In this document: positions 1 through 6,060 of the stretch, in pieces
How positions within the stretch are numbered: position 1 is the first letter of the stretch
Layout: every line of letters starts with the position of its first letter
NCBI GenBank assembly: GCA_009925045.1
Contig: RFQK01000096.1
Coordinates: 1 to 6,060 of the forward strand
Direction: 5' to 3'
Length of the DNA stretch: 6,060 nt
DNA from: Methylococcaceae bacterium
GTDB taxonomy: Bacteria > Pseudomonadota > Gammaproteobacteria > Methylococcales > Methylomonadaceae
Notes under the pieces: model-generated
What the model was told of the DNA's origin: nothing
Database searches by the model: none
What the model saw: only the letters and a program-made list of their open reading frames with translations
Position numbers and translations under genes: made by a program

Positions 1-465
1 CCGGATGTCACTACCATGGCAAAAGCGCTGGGTAATGGCGTTCCTATTGGTGCTTGTCTGGCAAGAGGCGAGGCAGCTAAAGTTTTAACTGCAGGCAATC
101 ATGGCTCAACCTTTGGCGGCAACCCTTTGGCTTGCGCGGCAGCACTGGCTGTAATTAACAGCTTAGAGTCGAGCGATTTGATTGCTGGCGCAAGCGTAAA
201 AGGCGATTATTTCTGTCAGAAACTGAGCACGCAATTAGCTGACAATGCTGCGATTGTCGATATTCGGCACTTAGGCCTGATGATAGGCATAGAACTGATT
301 AAACCTTGCGCCGAATTAGTGGCTAAAGCCCTGCAGCATGGTGTTTTGATCAATGTAACTGCCGAAAACACCATACGCTTGCTGCCACCCTTAGTCATTT
401 CAGAGCCCGAGATTGATCATCTGTGTGATGTTCTGGTCACTCTTATTGAAGAATTTACCCGGTAA
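1..465 (+). CDS. argD: Acetylornithine aminotransferase, C-terminal part (5' end outside window)
   Basis: Only the last 154 residues are present; the reading frame is open to the left edge, so the ATG at 16 is an internal Met and not the start. The fragment begins [18 protein letters not shown], the class-III (subgroup II) aminotransferase signature; fragment Lys8 is the expected Schiff-base lysine for pyridoxal phosphate. The [12 protein letters not shown] segment follows (Thr37 expected to bind the cofactor phosphate from the partner subunit), and the C-terminal RLLPPLVI motif (Arg126 onward) is typical of ArgD. The enzyme is a cytoplasmic homodimer that converts N-acetylglutamate semialdehyde to N2-acetylornithine using glutamate; family members often also serve as succinyldiaminopimelate aminotransferase in lysine synthesis. 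The next gene, argF, starts 5 bases after the stop, which fits an arginine operon. A catabolic AstC/ArgM paralogue is the main alternative, but the argF neighbour favours the biosynthetic role. Confidence 0.93.
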   Translation, partial: PDVTTMAKALGNGVPIGACLARGEAAKVLTAGNHGSTFGGNPLACAAALAVINSLESSDLIAGASVKGDYFCQKLSTQLADNAAIVDIRHLGLMIGIELIKPCAELVAKALQHGVLINVTAENTIRLLPPLVISEPEIDHLCDVLVTLIEEFTR

Positions 466-470
466 ATAAC

Positions 471-1373
471 ATGCAACACATCAGACATTTCACTAGCTTG
501 CTAGATTTTTCAAGCGCTGAATTACACACTTTAATTAATCGCGCAATTGAATTAAAAAATAATCGTGACCCTGACTACCAACCGCTCAAAGGTAAAGTTT
601 TGGGCATGATTTTCGAAAAATCATCCACCCGAACACGTATTTCATTTGAAGCCGGAATGGCTCAATTTGGTGGATCAGCTATTTTCTTATCACCCCGCGA
701 CACCCAACTCGGACGCGGTGAGCCTTTAGAAGACAGCGCTCGCGTGATTTCAAGTATGGTGGACTGCATCATGTTGAGAACACATAAACACGAAACCGTT
801 ACGACCTTTGCTCGTTATTCACGGGTACCTGTCATTAATGGCTTAACTGATCTCAAACACCCCTGCCAATTATTGGCGGATATGCAAACTTATTTTGAAC
901 TGCGTGGGGATATTGCTGGTAAAACCGTTGCCTGGATAGGCGATGGCAATAACATGTGTCATTCTTATATCAACGCGGCACGCCAGTTTGATTTCAAATT
1001 AAACATCGCTTGCCCATTCGATTATCGACCTCATCAAGAGATTGTCGATGCGGCTGGCTCGAGAATCGCTTTTTTTCAAGACCCTAAAGACGCTGCTTCT
1101 GGAGCAGATTTGGTGGTAACTGATGTATGGGCCAGCATGGGTCAGGAAGATGAACAGAAAAAACGCGAATTGGCATTTGAGTCATTCCAGGTTAACCGAG
1201 AGGTGATGAATGCGGCGCACAGTGATGCGCTGTTCATGCATTGTTTGCCTGCTCATAGAGGCGAAGAAGTCAGTGCTGATGTGATTGATGGACCACAAAG
1301 TGTTATTTTTCCGGAAGCAGAAAATCGCCTGCATGCACAAAAAGCACTATTGGAATTTCTCATTGGCAGATAA
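471..1373 (+). CDS. argF: Ornithine carbamoyltransferase (anabolic, short form)
   Basis: This 300-residue cytoplasmic enzyme condenses carbamoyl phosphate with ornithine to give citrulline and phosphate in arginine synthesis. The N-terminal carbamoyl-phosphate domain carries SSTRTR (residues 51-56), LGRGEP (80-85) and HPCQ (130-133). The C-terminal ornithine domain carries [11 protein letters not shown] (155-165), DVWASMG (218-224, with the SMG loop that closes on ornithine) and MHCLPAHRG (256-264, with the catalytic Cys258 and Arg263). All expected key residues are present. Asp218 and SMG distinguish it from aspartate carbamoyltransferase and from the acetyl- or succinylornithine enzymes. 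Length matches the 300-310 residue anabolic class and is shorter than E. coli ArgF/ArgI (about 334). I see no good ribosome binding site before ATG 471, and argD stops 5 bases upstream, so translation is probably coupled to argD. No ArgR operator is visible in the window; any would lie upstream of argD. Confidence 0.97.
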   Translation: MQHIRHFTSLLDFSSAELHTLINRAIELKNNRDPDYQPLKGKVLGMIFEKSSTRTRISFEAGMAQFGGSAIFLSPRDTQLGRGEPLEDSARVISSMVDCIMLRTHKHETVTTFARYSRVPVINGLTDLKHPCQLLADMQTYFELRGDIAGKTVAWIGDGNNMCHSYINAARQFDFKLNIACPFDYRPHQEIVDAAGSRIAFFQDPKDAASGADLVVTDVWASMGQEDEQKKRELAFESFQVNREVMNAAHSDALFMHCLPAHRGEEVSADVIDGPQSVIFPEAENRLHAQKALLEFLIGR

Positions 1374-1385
1374 TTTCGATAAAAT
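1357..1385 (+). promoter_or_regulatory. Possible weak sigma70 promoter ahead of the ygiM-like gene
   Basis: TTCTCA (1357-1362, 4 of 6 matches to the -35 consensus), a 17-base spacer, and TAAAAT (1380-1385, 5 of 6 matches to the -10 consensus) lie at the argF 3' end, about 30 bases before the GTG start at 1417. This is read by eye only. Matches of this quality occur by chance in AT-leaning DNA, and readthrough from argF is an equally good explanation. Confidence 0.22.
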
Positions 1386-1403
1386 CGACATCTTTAGCCA
1401 CTT

Positions 1404-1408
1404 AGAGA
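1404..1408 (+). promoter_or_regulatory. Ribosome binding site supporting the GTG start at 1417
   Basis: AGAGA, part of TTAGAGAAC, ends 8 bases before GTG 1417. It helps choose this start over the upstream in-frame ATG at 1285, which lies deep inside argF and would put about 44 unrelated residues in front of the signal peptide. Confidence 0.5.
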
Positions 1409-1416
1409 ACACTGTC

Positions 1417-2055
1417 GTGAAAAAAGTTTTAGTTAGCGTATTGCTTACAGCAGGTTTAGTCAGTGTCGCCCATGCTAAAACCGCTTACATCAGTGAGAAT
1501 TTAGAACTGCCTCTACGCGCAGCCGATAATGAACGTGGCAAGATTGTCAAAATGCTACCGGCAGGAAGTCAGATTACTGTTTTTCATGATGCCAATGAAA
1601 ATGGTTATAGCTACGTTCAGGCCAGTCAAGGTGTGGAAGGGTTTGTTTTAAGTCGTTTTTTAAGCGAACAGCCCAGTAGTCGAGACCAATTAGCCAGTGC
1701 CAGTAAAAAACTGGAACAACTGCTGGAAGAGAACAAACAGCTAAAACAGTCTCAGATTGCCACTCAAGATGTTGGCAAACAACGCGATAAATTGAGTACA
1801 GAACTCACTGAATTACAACAAACCGCTGCTAATGCCATTCAATTGAAACAGCAACGCGATGAATTACAAGAACGTGTTGTCAGTATTGAGCGGGATTTAC
1901 AACAACTCAAACGTGAAAATTTGGCACTGACCGATACCAGTAATCAAGACTGGTTTCTTTATGGTGGCGGACTCGCATTATTTGGCGTCATCTTGGGCTT
2001 TGTTTTACCCAAGTTAAGCTGGCGCAGACGTTCAAGTGGCTGGGATACCTTTTAA
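1417..2055 (+). CDS. YgiM/TIGR04211-type SH3-domain, coiled-coil, single-pass membrane protein
   Basis: With the GTG start at 1417 the protein has 212 residues. Residues 1-20 form a signal peptide: KK, a hydrophobic stretch and AHA before a likely cut at residue 20/21. A bacterial SH3 (SH3b) domain spans about 22-84, and a long Gln/Glu/Lys-rich heptad region about 88-172 looks like a coiled coil. A transmembrane helix starting WFLYGGG spans about 179-200, with a positive SWRRRSSGWDTF tail. The order signal-SH3-coiled coil-TM, and the WFxYGGG...GxVLP pattern, match E. coli YgiM as I remember it. The inferred topology is SH3 and coiled coil in the periplasm, TM in the inner membrane, tail in the cytoplasm. 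SH3b domains often bind peptidoglycan or cell-envelope peptides, but no molecular function is established here. An in-frame ATG at 1285 exists, but it overlaps argF and would bury the signal sequence; the GTG with its ribosome binding site is better. The argF-to-GTG gap is 43 bases, so readthrough from the arg genes is possible. Confidence 0.85.
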   Translation: MKKVLVSVLLTAGLVSVAHAKTAYISENLELPLRAADNERGKIVKMLPAGSQITVFHDANENGYSYVQASQGVEGFVLSRFLSEQPSSRDQLASASKKLEQLLEENKQLKQSQIATQDVGKQRDKLSTELTELQQTAANAIQLKQQRDELQERVVSIERDLQQLKRENLALTDTSNQDWFLYGGGLALFGVILGFVLPKLSWRRRSSGWDTF

Positions 2056-2075
2056 TTTCCCACAAATTTTTAATT

Positions 2076-2095
2076 CCAACTCGATCTGAGTTCGG
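2076..2095 (+). repeat. Imperfect inverted repeat in the ilvD leader
   Basis: CCAACTC (2076-2082) can pair with GAGTT plus GG (2088-2092, 2094-2095) if C2093 bulges, leaving a 5-base loop. It sits between the ygiM-like stop (2055) and the ilvD ribosome binding site (2113). No T-run follows, so it does not look like a terminator. It could be an operator half-site pair or chance. The remainder of the 70-base gap shows no convincing promoter. Confidence 0.25.
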
Positions 2096-2112
2096 TACGT
2101 ATCACCCTGTTT

Positions 2113-2117
2113 AAGGA
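2113..2117 (+). promoter_or_regulatory. Ribosome binding site of ilvD
   Basis: AAGGA ends 8 bases before ATG 2126. This is the clearest Shine-Dalgarno sequence among the plus-strand genes and fixes the ilvD start. Confidence 0.75.
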
Positions 2118-2125
2118 CCCATACA

Positions 2126-3814
2126 ATGGCCCAATCTGACGATATTACCCGTAAATTTTCCTCTCAAGTAGTGGATGGCATGGAACGCGCGCCCAGTCGC
2201 GCCATGTTGCATGCGGTCGGTTTTAGCAACGAAGACTTTAAAAAGCCTCAAATCGGTATTGCATCTACTTGGAGTATGGTGACTCCTTGCAATATGCACA
2301 TCAATCATCTTGCTGATGATGCGGCACGCGGTGTCAACGCTGCTCAGGGTAAAGCGGTTATTTTCAATACCATCACCATTTCAGACGGTATTTCCATGGG
2401 CACAGAAGGAATGAAATATTCCCTGGTTTCCAGAGAGGTGATAGCCGATTCAATCGAAACAGTGGTCGGATGCCAAGGCTTTGACGGCGTTGTGGCTATT
2501 GGTGGCTGTGACAAGAACATGCCGGGTTGCATGATTGCTCTGGCAAGACTGAATCGTCCGGCGATTTTTGTATATGGCGGGACTATTCTGTCTGGTTGCC
2601 ATAACGATAAAAAACTCGATGTCGTATCCGTTTTTGAAGCCGTTGGTGCGCGCGCCAATGACAAAATCGATGATACCGAATTGGCTGCCATCGAAGCTAA
2701 GGCCATTCCCGGCCCAGGATCTTGTGGTGGCATGTACACCGCTAATACTATGGCATCAGCGATTGAAGCATTAGGTATGAGTTTGCCGAACAGCTCTGCG
2801 CAGGCGGCAATTTCAGCCGATAAAAGTCTGGATTGCGAAAAAGCCGGTGCTGCGGTGCTAGAGTTATTAAGACGCGATATCAAACCACTCGATATCATGA
2901 CCAAACCCGCATTTGAAAACGCCATCACCGTCGTGATAGCGCTGGGCGGTTCAACCAATGCAGTTTTGCATTTACTGGCCATGGCTAATGCGTGTGGTGT
3001 TGACCTAACATTGGATGACTTTACCCGTATAGGGGCTCAAGTACCTATGTTGGCAGATTTAAAACCCAGCGGTCGTTATTCAATGGGTGAACTGGTAGAA
3101 ATCGGCGGTATTCAGCCATTGATGAAAGAATTGCTCAATATTGGCCTGTTACATGGTGATTGTTTGACAGTAACCGGCAAAACCATGGCTGAGAATCTGG
3201 CAGATGTTTCGGATTATCCAGAAGGGCAAGACATGATTCGTCCTCTCAGTAATCCGATTAAAAAAGACAGTCATCTGGCCATTCTTTATGGCAATTTGGC
3301 AACCGAAGGTGCTGTTGCCAAAATCACTGGCAAAGAAGGTTTAATTTTCACAGGCACTGCCAAAGTATTTGATGCCGAAGAATTGGCATTAAAAGCCATA
3401 CTGGATGGCAGTATTGTCAAAGGTGATGTCATTGTCATTCGTTACGAAGGCCCGAAAGGAGGGCCTGGCATGCGGGAAATGCTCTCCCCCACCTCAGCGG
3501 TTATGGGCAAAGGCTTAGGCAAGGAAGTAGCACTCATTACTGATGGTCGTTTCTCAGGTGGTACTCACGGCTTTGTGGTAGGCCACATCACGCCTGAAGC
3601 GCATGTTGGTGGTGTTCTGGCGGTGGTTCAGGATGGCGATGAAATCACCATTGATGCTGAAAGCAAACAACTCACTTTGCATGTCAATGAGCACGAGATT
3701 GCCCGTAGGCTGGAAAAATGGCAACAACCAGCACCACGTTATACCCGTGGCGTTTTAGCTAAATATGCCAAACTGGTCAGCTCAGCTTCAAAAGGTGCTG
3801 TCACTGACAATTAG
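2126..3814 (+). CDS. ilvD: Dihydroxy-acid dehydratase
   Basis: This 562-residue cytoplasmic iron-sulfur enzyme dehydrates 2,3-dihydroxy-isovalerate and 2,3-dihydroxy-3-methylvalerate to the 2-keto acids that become valine, leucine and isoleucine. Visible IlvD/Edd landmarks are TPCNMH (Cys55), ISDGISMG (Asp87, Mg ligand), [10 protein letters not shown] (Cys128; Lys130, the lysine expected to be carbamylated for Mg binding), [16 protein letters not shown] (Cys200) and [11 protein letters not shown] (472-482, with Ser477 the likely catalytic base). Three cysteines at 55, 128 and 200 match the [2Fe-2S] ligand set of the roughly 560-575 residue class (for example the mycobacterial enzyme), unlike the longer 616-residue E. 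coli enzyme; the cluster type is inferred. A sugar-acid dehydratase is the family alternative, but overall motif agreement favours DHAD. No other ilv or leu gene lies in the window. A strong hairpin follows 14 bases after the stop. Confidence 0.97.
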   Translation: MAQSDDITRKFSSQVVDGMERAPSRAMLHAVGFSNEDFKKPQIGIASTWSMVTPCNMHINHLADDAARGVNAAQGKAVIFNTITISDGISMGTEGMKYSLVSREVIADSIETVVGCQGFDGVVAIGGCDKNMPGCMIALARLNRPAIFVYGGTILSGCHNDKKLDVVSVFEAVGARANDKIDDTELAAIEAKAIPGPGSCGGMYTANTMASAIEALGMSLPNSSAQAAISADKSLDCEKAGAAVLELLRRDIKPLDIMTKPAFENAITVVIALGGSTNAVLHLLAMANACGVDLTLDDFTRIGAQVPMLADLKPSGRYSMGELVEIGGIQPLMKELLNIGLLHGDCLTVTGKTMAENLADVSDYPEGQDMIRPLSNPIKKDSHLAILYGNLATEGAVAKITGKEGLIFTGTAKVFDAEELALKAILDGSIVKGDVIVIRYEGPKGGPGMREMLSPTSAVMGKGLGKEVALITDGRFSGGTHGFVVGHITPEAHVGGVLAVVQDGDEITIDAESKQLTLHVNEHEIARRLEKWQQPAPRYTRGVLAKYAKLVSSASKGAVTDN

Positions 3815-3828
3815 AAATTTTGCCTTAT

Positions 3829-3861
3829 CGACGTGTTGCTTGGGCGACACGTCGTTCATTT
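3829..3861 (+). terminator. Hairpin after ilvD, possible rho-independent terminator
   Basis: CGACGTGTTGC (3829-3839) pairs with GCGACACGTCG (3844-3854) around a TTGG loop, giving 11 pairs with one G-U. The stem is GC-rich and is followed by TTCATTT, a broken U-tract. It lies 14 bases after the ilvD stop and 31 bases before the cvfB-like ATG. The reverse strand has no U-run after the stem, so if it terminates it acts on plus-strand transcripts. The weak tail suggests partial termination, or a 3' end-stabilising or leader structure. Confidence 0.5.
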
Positions 3862-3885
3862 ACCCACCTCATACAACGACTCATC

Positions 3886-4725
3886 ATGATAGCGATTGGA
3901 CGATTTAACACCCTGACCGTGGTTCGCCGGCGCGATACTGATGTGTATTTACAAGGGGATGAAGGTCAGGAAATTGAACTGATTGCGGGTAAACAACTGC
4001 ATACCCCGATTGACACAGGCTCAAAACTTGATGTTTTTGTATACAGTGACGGTAGTGGAAAACTGTGGGCGACACAGGATAAACCTTATGCAGAAGTAGA
4101 TGAAGTCGCTTTTTTGAAAGTCGTGTCCGTCAGTCATGCCGGTGCATTTCTAGACTGGGGTATGCCAAAAGATCTGCTGGTACCCTTCAGTGAACAAAAA
4201 GTACCTATGCATGCTGGTCGTAGCTATTTAGTCAGATTATTCCTGGATGAAAATAATCGCATCGCGGCTTCGATGATGTTAGATGACTTTCTGCAAGATG
4301 AAGCGGTTTATTACAAAGAGGGACAAAAAGTCGAGATTATTGTCGCCGAACCCACAGATTTAGGTTTTAAAGTTGTCGTTGATAATCAGTATTGGGGCAT
4401 CTTATATAAGGGCGAAATCTTTCAGCCACTTACTCGTGGTCAAAAATTAACTGCATTTGTTAAGAAGTTACGCACGGATTATCGCTTAGATCTGATACTC
4501 GATAACCAAAATTATGGTGTTAAACGCGATAAAACCACTGAAGACATACTCGAGGAATTAGAGCGTCACGGTGGCTATTTAGCTTTGACAGATAAAAGTG
4601 CCCCAGAACAAATTTATCGTCAATTTGGCATCAGTAAAAAAATCTTCAAACAAGCGATCGGAAGCTTATATAAACAAAGAAAAATTCTGATTGAAGAAAA
4701 CGGTATTCGAATAGTCAAAGACTAA
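3886..4725 (+). CDS. CvfB/YitL-family S1 RNA-binding protein
   Basis: The protein is 279 residues from ATG 3886. It fits the CvfB family (COG2996; B. subtilis YitL, S. aureus CvfB): an N-terminal OB-like S1 unit at about 1-65 beginning MIAIGRFNTLTVV; a canonical S1 domain at about 72-132 with VSHAGAFLDWGMPKDLLVP; a third S1-like unit at about 143-210; and a winged-helix domain at about 216-279 (EDILEELERHGG onward). Family members bind RNA; in S. aureus CvfB affects virulence gene expression. The exact role in proteobacteria is not known to me. The frame stays open upstream to a TTG at 3820, but those 22 extra residues would be encoded across the hairpin at 3829-3854, are Arg-rich and do not match the family N-terminus, so ATG 3886 is preferred. 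No good ribosome binding site precedes it, so the start is a little uncertain. There is no signal peptide or TM, so it is cytoplasmic. It converges on sdhE with 9 bases between stops. Confidence 0.85.
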   Translation: MIAIGRFNTLTVVRRRDTDVYLQGDEGQEIELIAGKQLHTPIDTGSKLDVFVYSDGSGKLWATQDKPYAEVDEVAFLKVVSVSHAGAFLDWGMPKDLLVPFSEQKVPMHAGRSYLVRLFLDENNRIAASMMLDDFLQDEAVYYKEGQKVEIIVAEPTDLGFKVVVDNQYWGILYKGEIFQPLTRGQKLTAFVKKLRTDYRLDLILDNQNYGVKRDKTTEDILEELERHGGYLALTDKSAPEQIYRQFGISKKIFKQAIGSLYKQRKILIEENGIRIVKD

Positions 4726-4734
4726 CATCCGTTA

Positions 4735-4974
4735 TTACTGTTTTTTTACAGACAATATTTGCTCAACTAATACAGCATAATCCGAACGATCTGGCACTGT
4801 GTTACCTAATAAATAATGTTGTAAAAGACTATCTTCTAAGTCCAGAAACTCATGAAAACATTGCTGTTGCTCCAAGCCAGTTCCCGAATAATGCTGGTCT
4901 AAATAGGCCAGTAAAAGCAAATCAAGCTCTTGAGTGCCGCGTCTACAACGCCAACGCAACTGATTAACAAGCAT
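4735..4974 (-). CDS. sdhE: FAD assembly factor SdhE (DUF339/YgfY family)
   Basis: This 79-residue all-helical cytoplasmic protein helps attach FAD covalently to SdhA (and to FrdA where present); it is the bacterial counterpart of mitochondrial Sdh5/SDHAF2. The defining RGxxE motif is present as RRGTQELD (Arg12, Gly13, Glu16), preceded by the typical LRWRC and followed by a leucine-rich helix; a second conserved block, FLDLEDSLLQHYLLG, occupies about residues 43-57. E. coli SdhE is 88 residues, so this one is slightly short but apparently complete. Its ATG shares one base with the sdhB stop (TGATG), so translation is almost certainly coupled to sdhB, and it is the last gene of the sdh operon. 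The upstream purine stretch is a weak ribosome binding site, which fits reinitiation. Confidence 0.93.
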   Translation of the reverse strand: MLVNQLRWRCRRGTQELDLLLLAYLDQHYSGTGLEQQQCFHEFLDLEDSLLQHYLLGNTVPDRSDYAVLVEQILSVKKQ

Positions 4975-5744
4975 CAGACCAGTCTTTTCTTAATTTCAGC
5001 AATCGCTTTTGCAGGATTTAAGCCTTTAGGACAGGTATCCGTACAATTCATGATGGTATGGCAACGATATAACTTAAAGGCATCATCTAATTGCGCCAGC
5101 CTTTCTTGGTCTGCATCATCACGGCTATCGACTAACCAACGGTAGGCTTGCAATAAAACAGCTGGCCCTAAATACTTTTCTCCATTCCACCAGTAACTCG
5201 GGCAACTGGTTGAACAACAAGCACATAAAACACATTCATATAAACCATCCAATACCGCCCGTTGTTCAGTGGTTTGTAAACGTTCAGCGTTGGCCGGAGC
5301 CGATTGGGTGTTTTTCAACCAGGGTTGGATACTGGCATATTGTTGAAAAAAATGTTTCATATCAACAATTAAATCTTTCACCACCGACATATGCGGCAAT
5401 GGCGAAAGCTTGATGGTATCGGGATAATCCGCAAGGGATTGAGTACACACCAAGGTATTACGTCCATTTAAATTCATGGCGCATGAGCCACACACACCTT
5501 CACGACATGAGCGACGCAATGCCAAACTGCTGTCGTATTCATTTTTGATTTTGAGAATGGCATCCAGCACCATGGGACCACACTGGTCAAGATCAATATC
5601 AAAGCTGTCTATACGCGGTAATTCATCGGAATCTGGACTCCAGCGATAGATTTCCACCCGTTTAATCCGTGTTGCACCCACGGGGGCTGGATGGTGTTGA
5701 CCTTTCTTAGGACGTGAGTTTTCGGGCAAATTAAATTCAACCAT
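4974..5744 (-). CDS. sdhB: Succinate dehydrogenase iron-sulfur subunit
   Basis: This 256-residue subunit carries electrons from FAD in SdhA to quinone in respiratory complex II, on the cytoplasmic face of the inner membrane. The N-terminal ferredoxin-like domain has the [2Fe-2S] ligands Cys80, Cys85, Cys88 and Cys100. The C-terminal domain has [11 protein letters not shown] (171-181) and [11 protein letters not shown] (228-238). By alignment with E. coli SdhB these give the [4Fe-4S] set Cys171, 174, 177 and 238, and the [3Fe-4S] set Cys181, 228 and 234. Trp186 and His229 match quinone-site residues. The third [2Fe-2S] ligand is Cys (CGSCAMN), whereas E. coli has Asp (CGSDG). With the roughly 25-residue N-terminal extension this is the alphaproteobacterial/mitochondrial type. 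No deviation from a working enzyme is seen. The ATG overlaps the sdhA stop by one base. Confidence 0.98.
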   Translation of the reverse strand: MVEFNLPENSRPKKGQHHPAPVGATRIKRVEIYRWSPDSDELPRIDSFDIDLDQCGPMVLDAILKIKNEYDSSLALRRSCREGVCGSCAMNLNGRNTLVCTQSLADYPDTIKLSPLPHMSVVKDLIVDMKHFFQQYASIQPWLKNTQSAPANAERLQTTEQRAVLDGLYECVLCACCSTSCPSYWWNGEKYLGPAVLLQAYRWLVDSRDDADQERLAQLDDAFKLYRCHTIMNCTDTCPKGLNPAKAIAEIKKRLV

Positions 5745-6060
5745 TAATACACCCTCTCCTGTAATTCGATAACATCAACGTCATTGCTCATGGTAAACAT
5801 GTGAACAGGACGATAATCAATAGAGACTTGATCGTCGTTCCGCCAGGTTAAACTATGTTTCAACCAATTCACATCATCGCGTTTTGGAAAATCTTCTCTG
5901 GCGTGAGCACCACGACTTTCTTGTCGGTTTAATGCAGCATGCAAAGTCACTTGTGACTGGGCTAACAAATTATCCAACTCTAAAGTTTCGACCAAATCGG
6001 TATTCCAGACCAAAGAACGGTCAGTCAGTTTAACTTGTGAAAAACTTTCAACGACCGCCT
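5744..6060 (-). CDS. sdhA: Succinate dehydrogenase flavoprotein subunit, C-terminal fragment (5' end outside window)
   Basis: The last 104 residues of SdhA are present; the frame is open to the right edge. An in-frame TTG at 6013 reads as internal Leu and is not a start. Recognisable blocks are [10 protein letters not shown] and [17 protein letters not shown] followed by NW, the conserved SdhA/FrdA C-terminal signature, and then IDYRPVH and an ending ERVY. The IDYRPVH...VY tail is the alphaproteobacterial/mitochondrial form; E. coli SdhA ends differently (about 588 residues in total). SdhA carries covalent FAD and oxidises succinate to fumarate. The FAD-binding domain and catalytic arginine lie outside the window, so these cannot be checked. 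The one-base overlap with sdhB places it in the same operon; sdhC and sdhD are expected further right but are not seen. Confidence 0.95.
   Translation of the reverse strand, partial: AVVESFSQVKLTDRSLVWNTDLVETLELDNLLAQSQVTLHAALNRQESRGAHAREDFPKRDDVNWLKHSLTWRNDDQVSIDYRPVHMFTMSNDVDVIELQERVY
5752..5760 (-). promoter_or_regulatory. Ribosome binding site of sdhB inside the end of sdhA
   Basis: Read on the minus strand, AGGAGAGGG ends 7 bases before the sdhB ATG (5744-5742). It lies in the last codons of sdhA (Gln-Glu-Arg-Val-Tyr) and confirms the sdhB start in the TAATG overlap. Confidence 0.8.

Noticed and set aside
16..465. A short complete gene starting at ATG 16
   Set aside because: The frame is open to base 1 and the residues before the ATG (PDVTT) continue the aminotransferase signature, so this is the end of argD.
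1376..1388. TCGAT-AAA-ATCGA palindrome after argF as a terminator or operator
   Set aside because: Only 5 AT-rich pairs with a 3-base loop and no T-run after it; too weak to support.
2111..2308. Minus-strand frame across the ilvD start as a possible leader or antisense peptide
   Set aside because: It overlaps the ilvD ribosome binding site and N-terminus in antisense, with no ribosome binding site of its own and no recognisable sequence.
2344..2982. Long minus-strand open frame (212 codons) opposite ilvD
   Set aside because: It lies wholly within ilvD, has no recognisable domain or ribosome binding site, and its composition mirrors the ilvD codon pattern; a shadow frame.
4738..4751. CTGT-TTTTTT-ACAG at the sdhE 3' end as a hairpin
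   Set aside because: Only four pairs around a T loop, and the bases are coding (Val-Lys-Lys-Gln end of SdhE); not a credible terminator stem.
4930..5413. Plus-strand open frames opposite sdhB and sdhE (4930-5145, 5210-5413)
   Set aside because: They are fully covered by the well-supported sdhB/sdhE genes and have no family resemblance.
5744..6013. A separate 89-codon gene starting at TTG 6013
   Set aside because: Upstream codons to the window edge continue SdhA-like sequence, so the TTG encodes an internal Leu of sdhA.

Overview
The window looks like an ordinary chromosomal segment from a Gram-negative proteobacterium, most likely a gammaproteobacterium outside the Enterobacterales. The evidence is a YgiM-type SH3/coiled-coil membrane protein, a gammaproteobacterial-style CvfB/YitL RNA-binding protein, a short (about 300 residue) anabolic ornithine carbamoyltransferase, and an sdhA-sdhB-sdhE operon end. 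Base composition is moderately AT-leaning by eye and even across the window. A methylotroph-type lineage (Methylophaga or Methylococcales) is possible, but this is a guess. I see no IS element, phage gene, CRISPR array, tRNA or rRNA.

Layout, plus strand: the window opens inside argD (acetylornithine aminotransferase, C-terminal 154 residues, 1-465). After 5 bases comes argF (ornithine carbamoyltransferase, 471-1373). A 43-base gap leads to a YgiM-family membrane protein that best starts at a GTG (1417-2055). A 70-base gap containing an imperfect inverted repeat and a clear ribosome binding site leads to ilvD (dihydroxy-acid dehydratase, 2126-3814). Fourteen bases after ilvD is an 11-bp hairpin (3829-3854). 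It is followed by a CvfB/YitL-type S1 RNA-binding protein (3886-4725).

Layout, minus strand, read from the right edge: the C-terminal end of sdhA (6060-5744), sdhB (5744-4974) and sdhE (4974-4735). Each pair overlaps by one base (TAATG, TGATG). The sdhE stop lies only 9 bases from the stop of the convergent cvfB gene.

Functionally the plus strand carries two consecutive arginine genes (ArgD makes acetylornithine; ArgF turns ornithine into citrulline) and a branched-chain amino acid gene, with two genes of less certain role between and after them. The minus strand encodes the soluble part of respiratory complex II plus the factor that inserts FAD into SdhA. The SdhA and SdhB sequences are of the alphaproteobacterial/mitochondrial type rather than the E. 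coli type. I found no convincing undescribed system. The points worth a second look are the complex II type, the ilvD 3' hairpin, the start sites of the YgiM and CvfB homologues, and the tight convergent junction.
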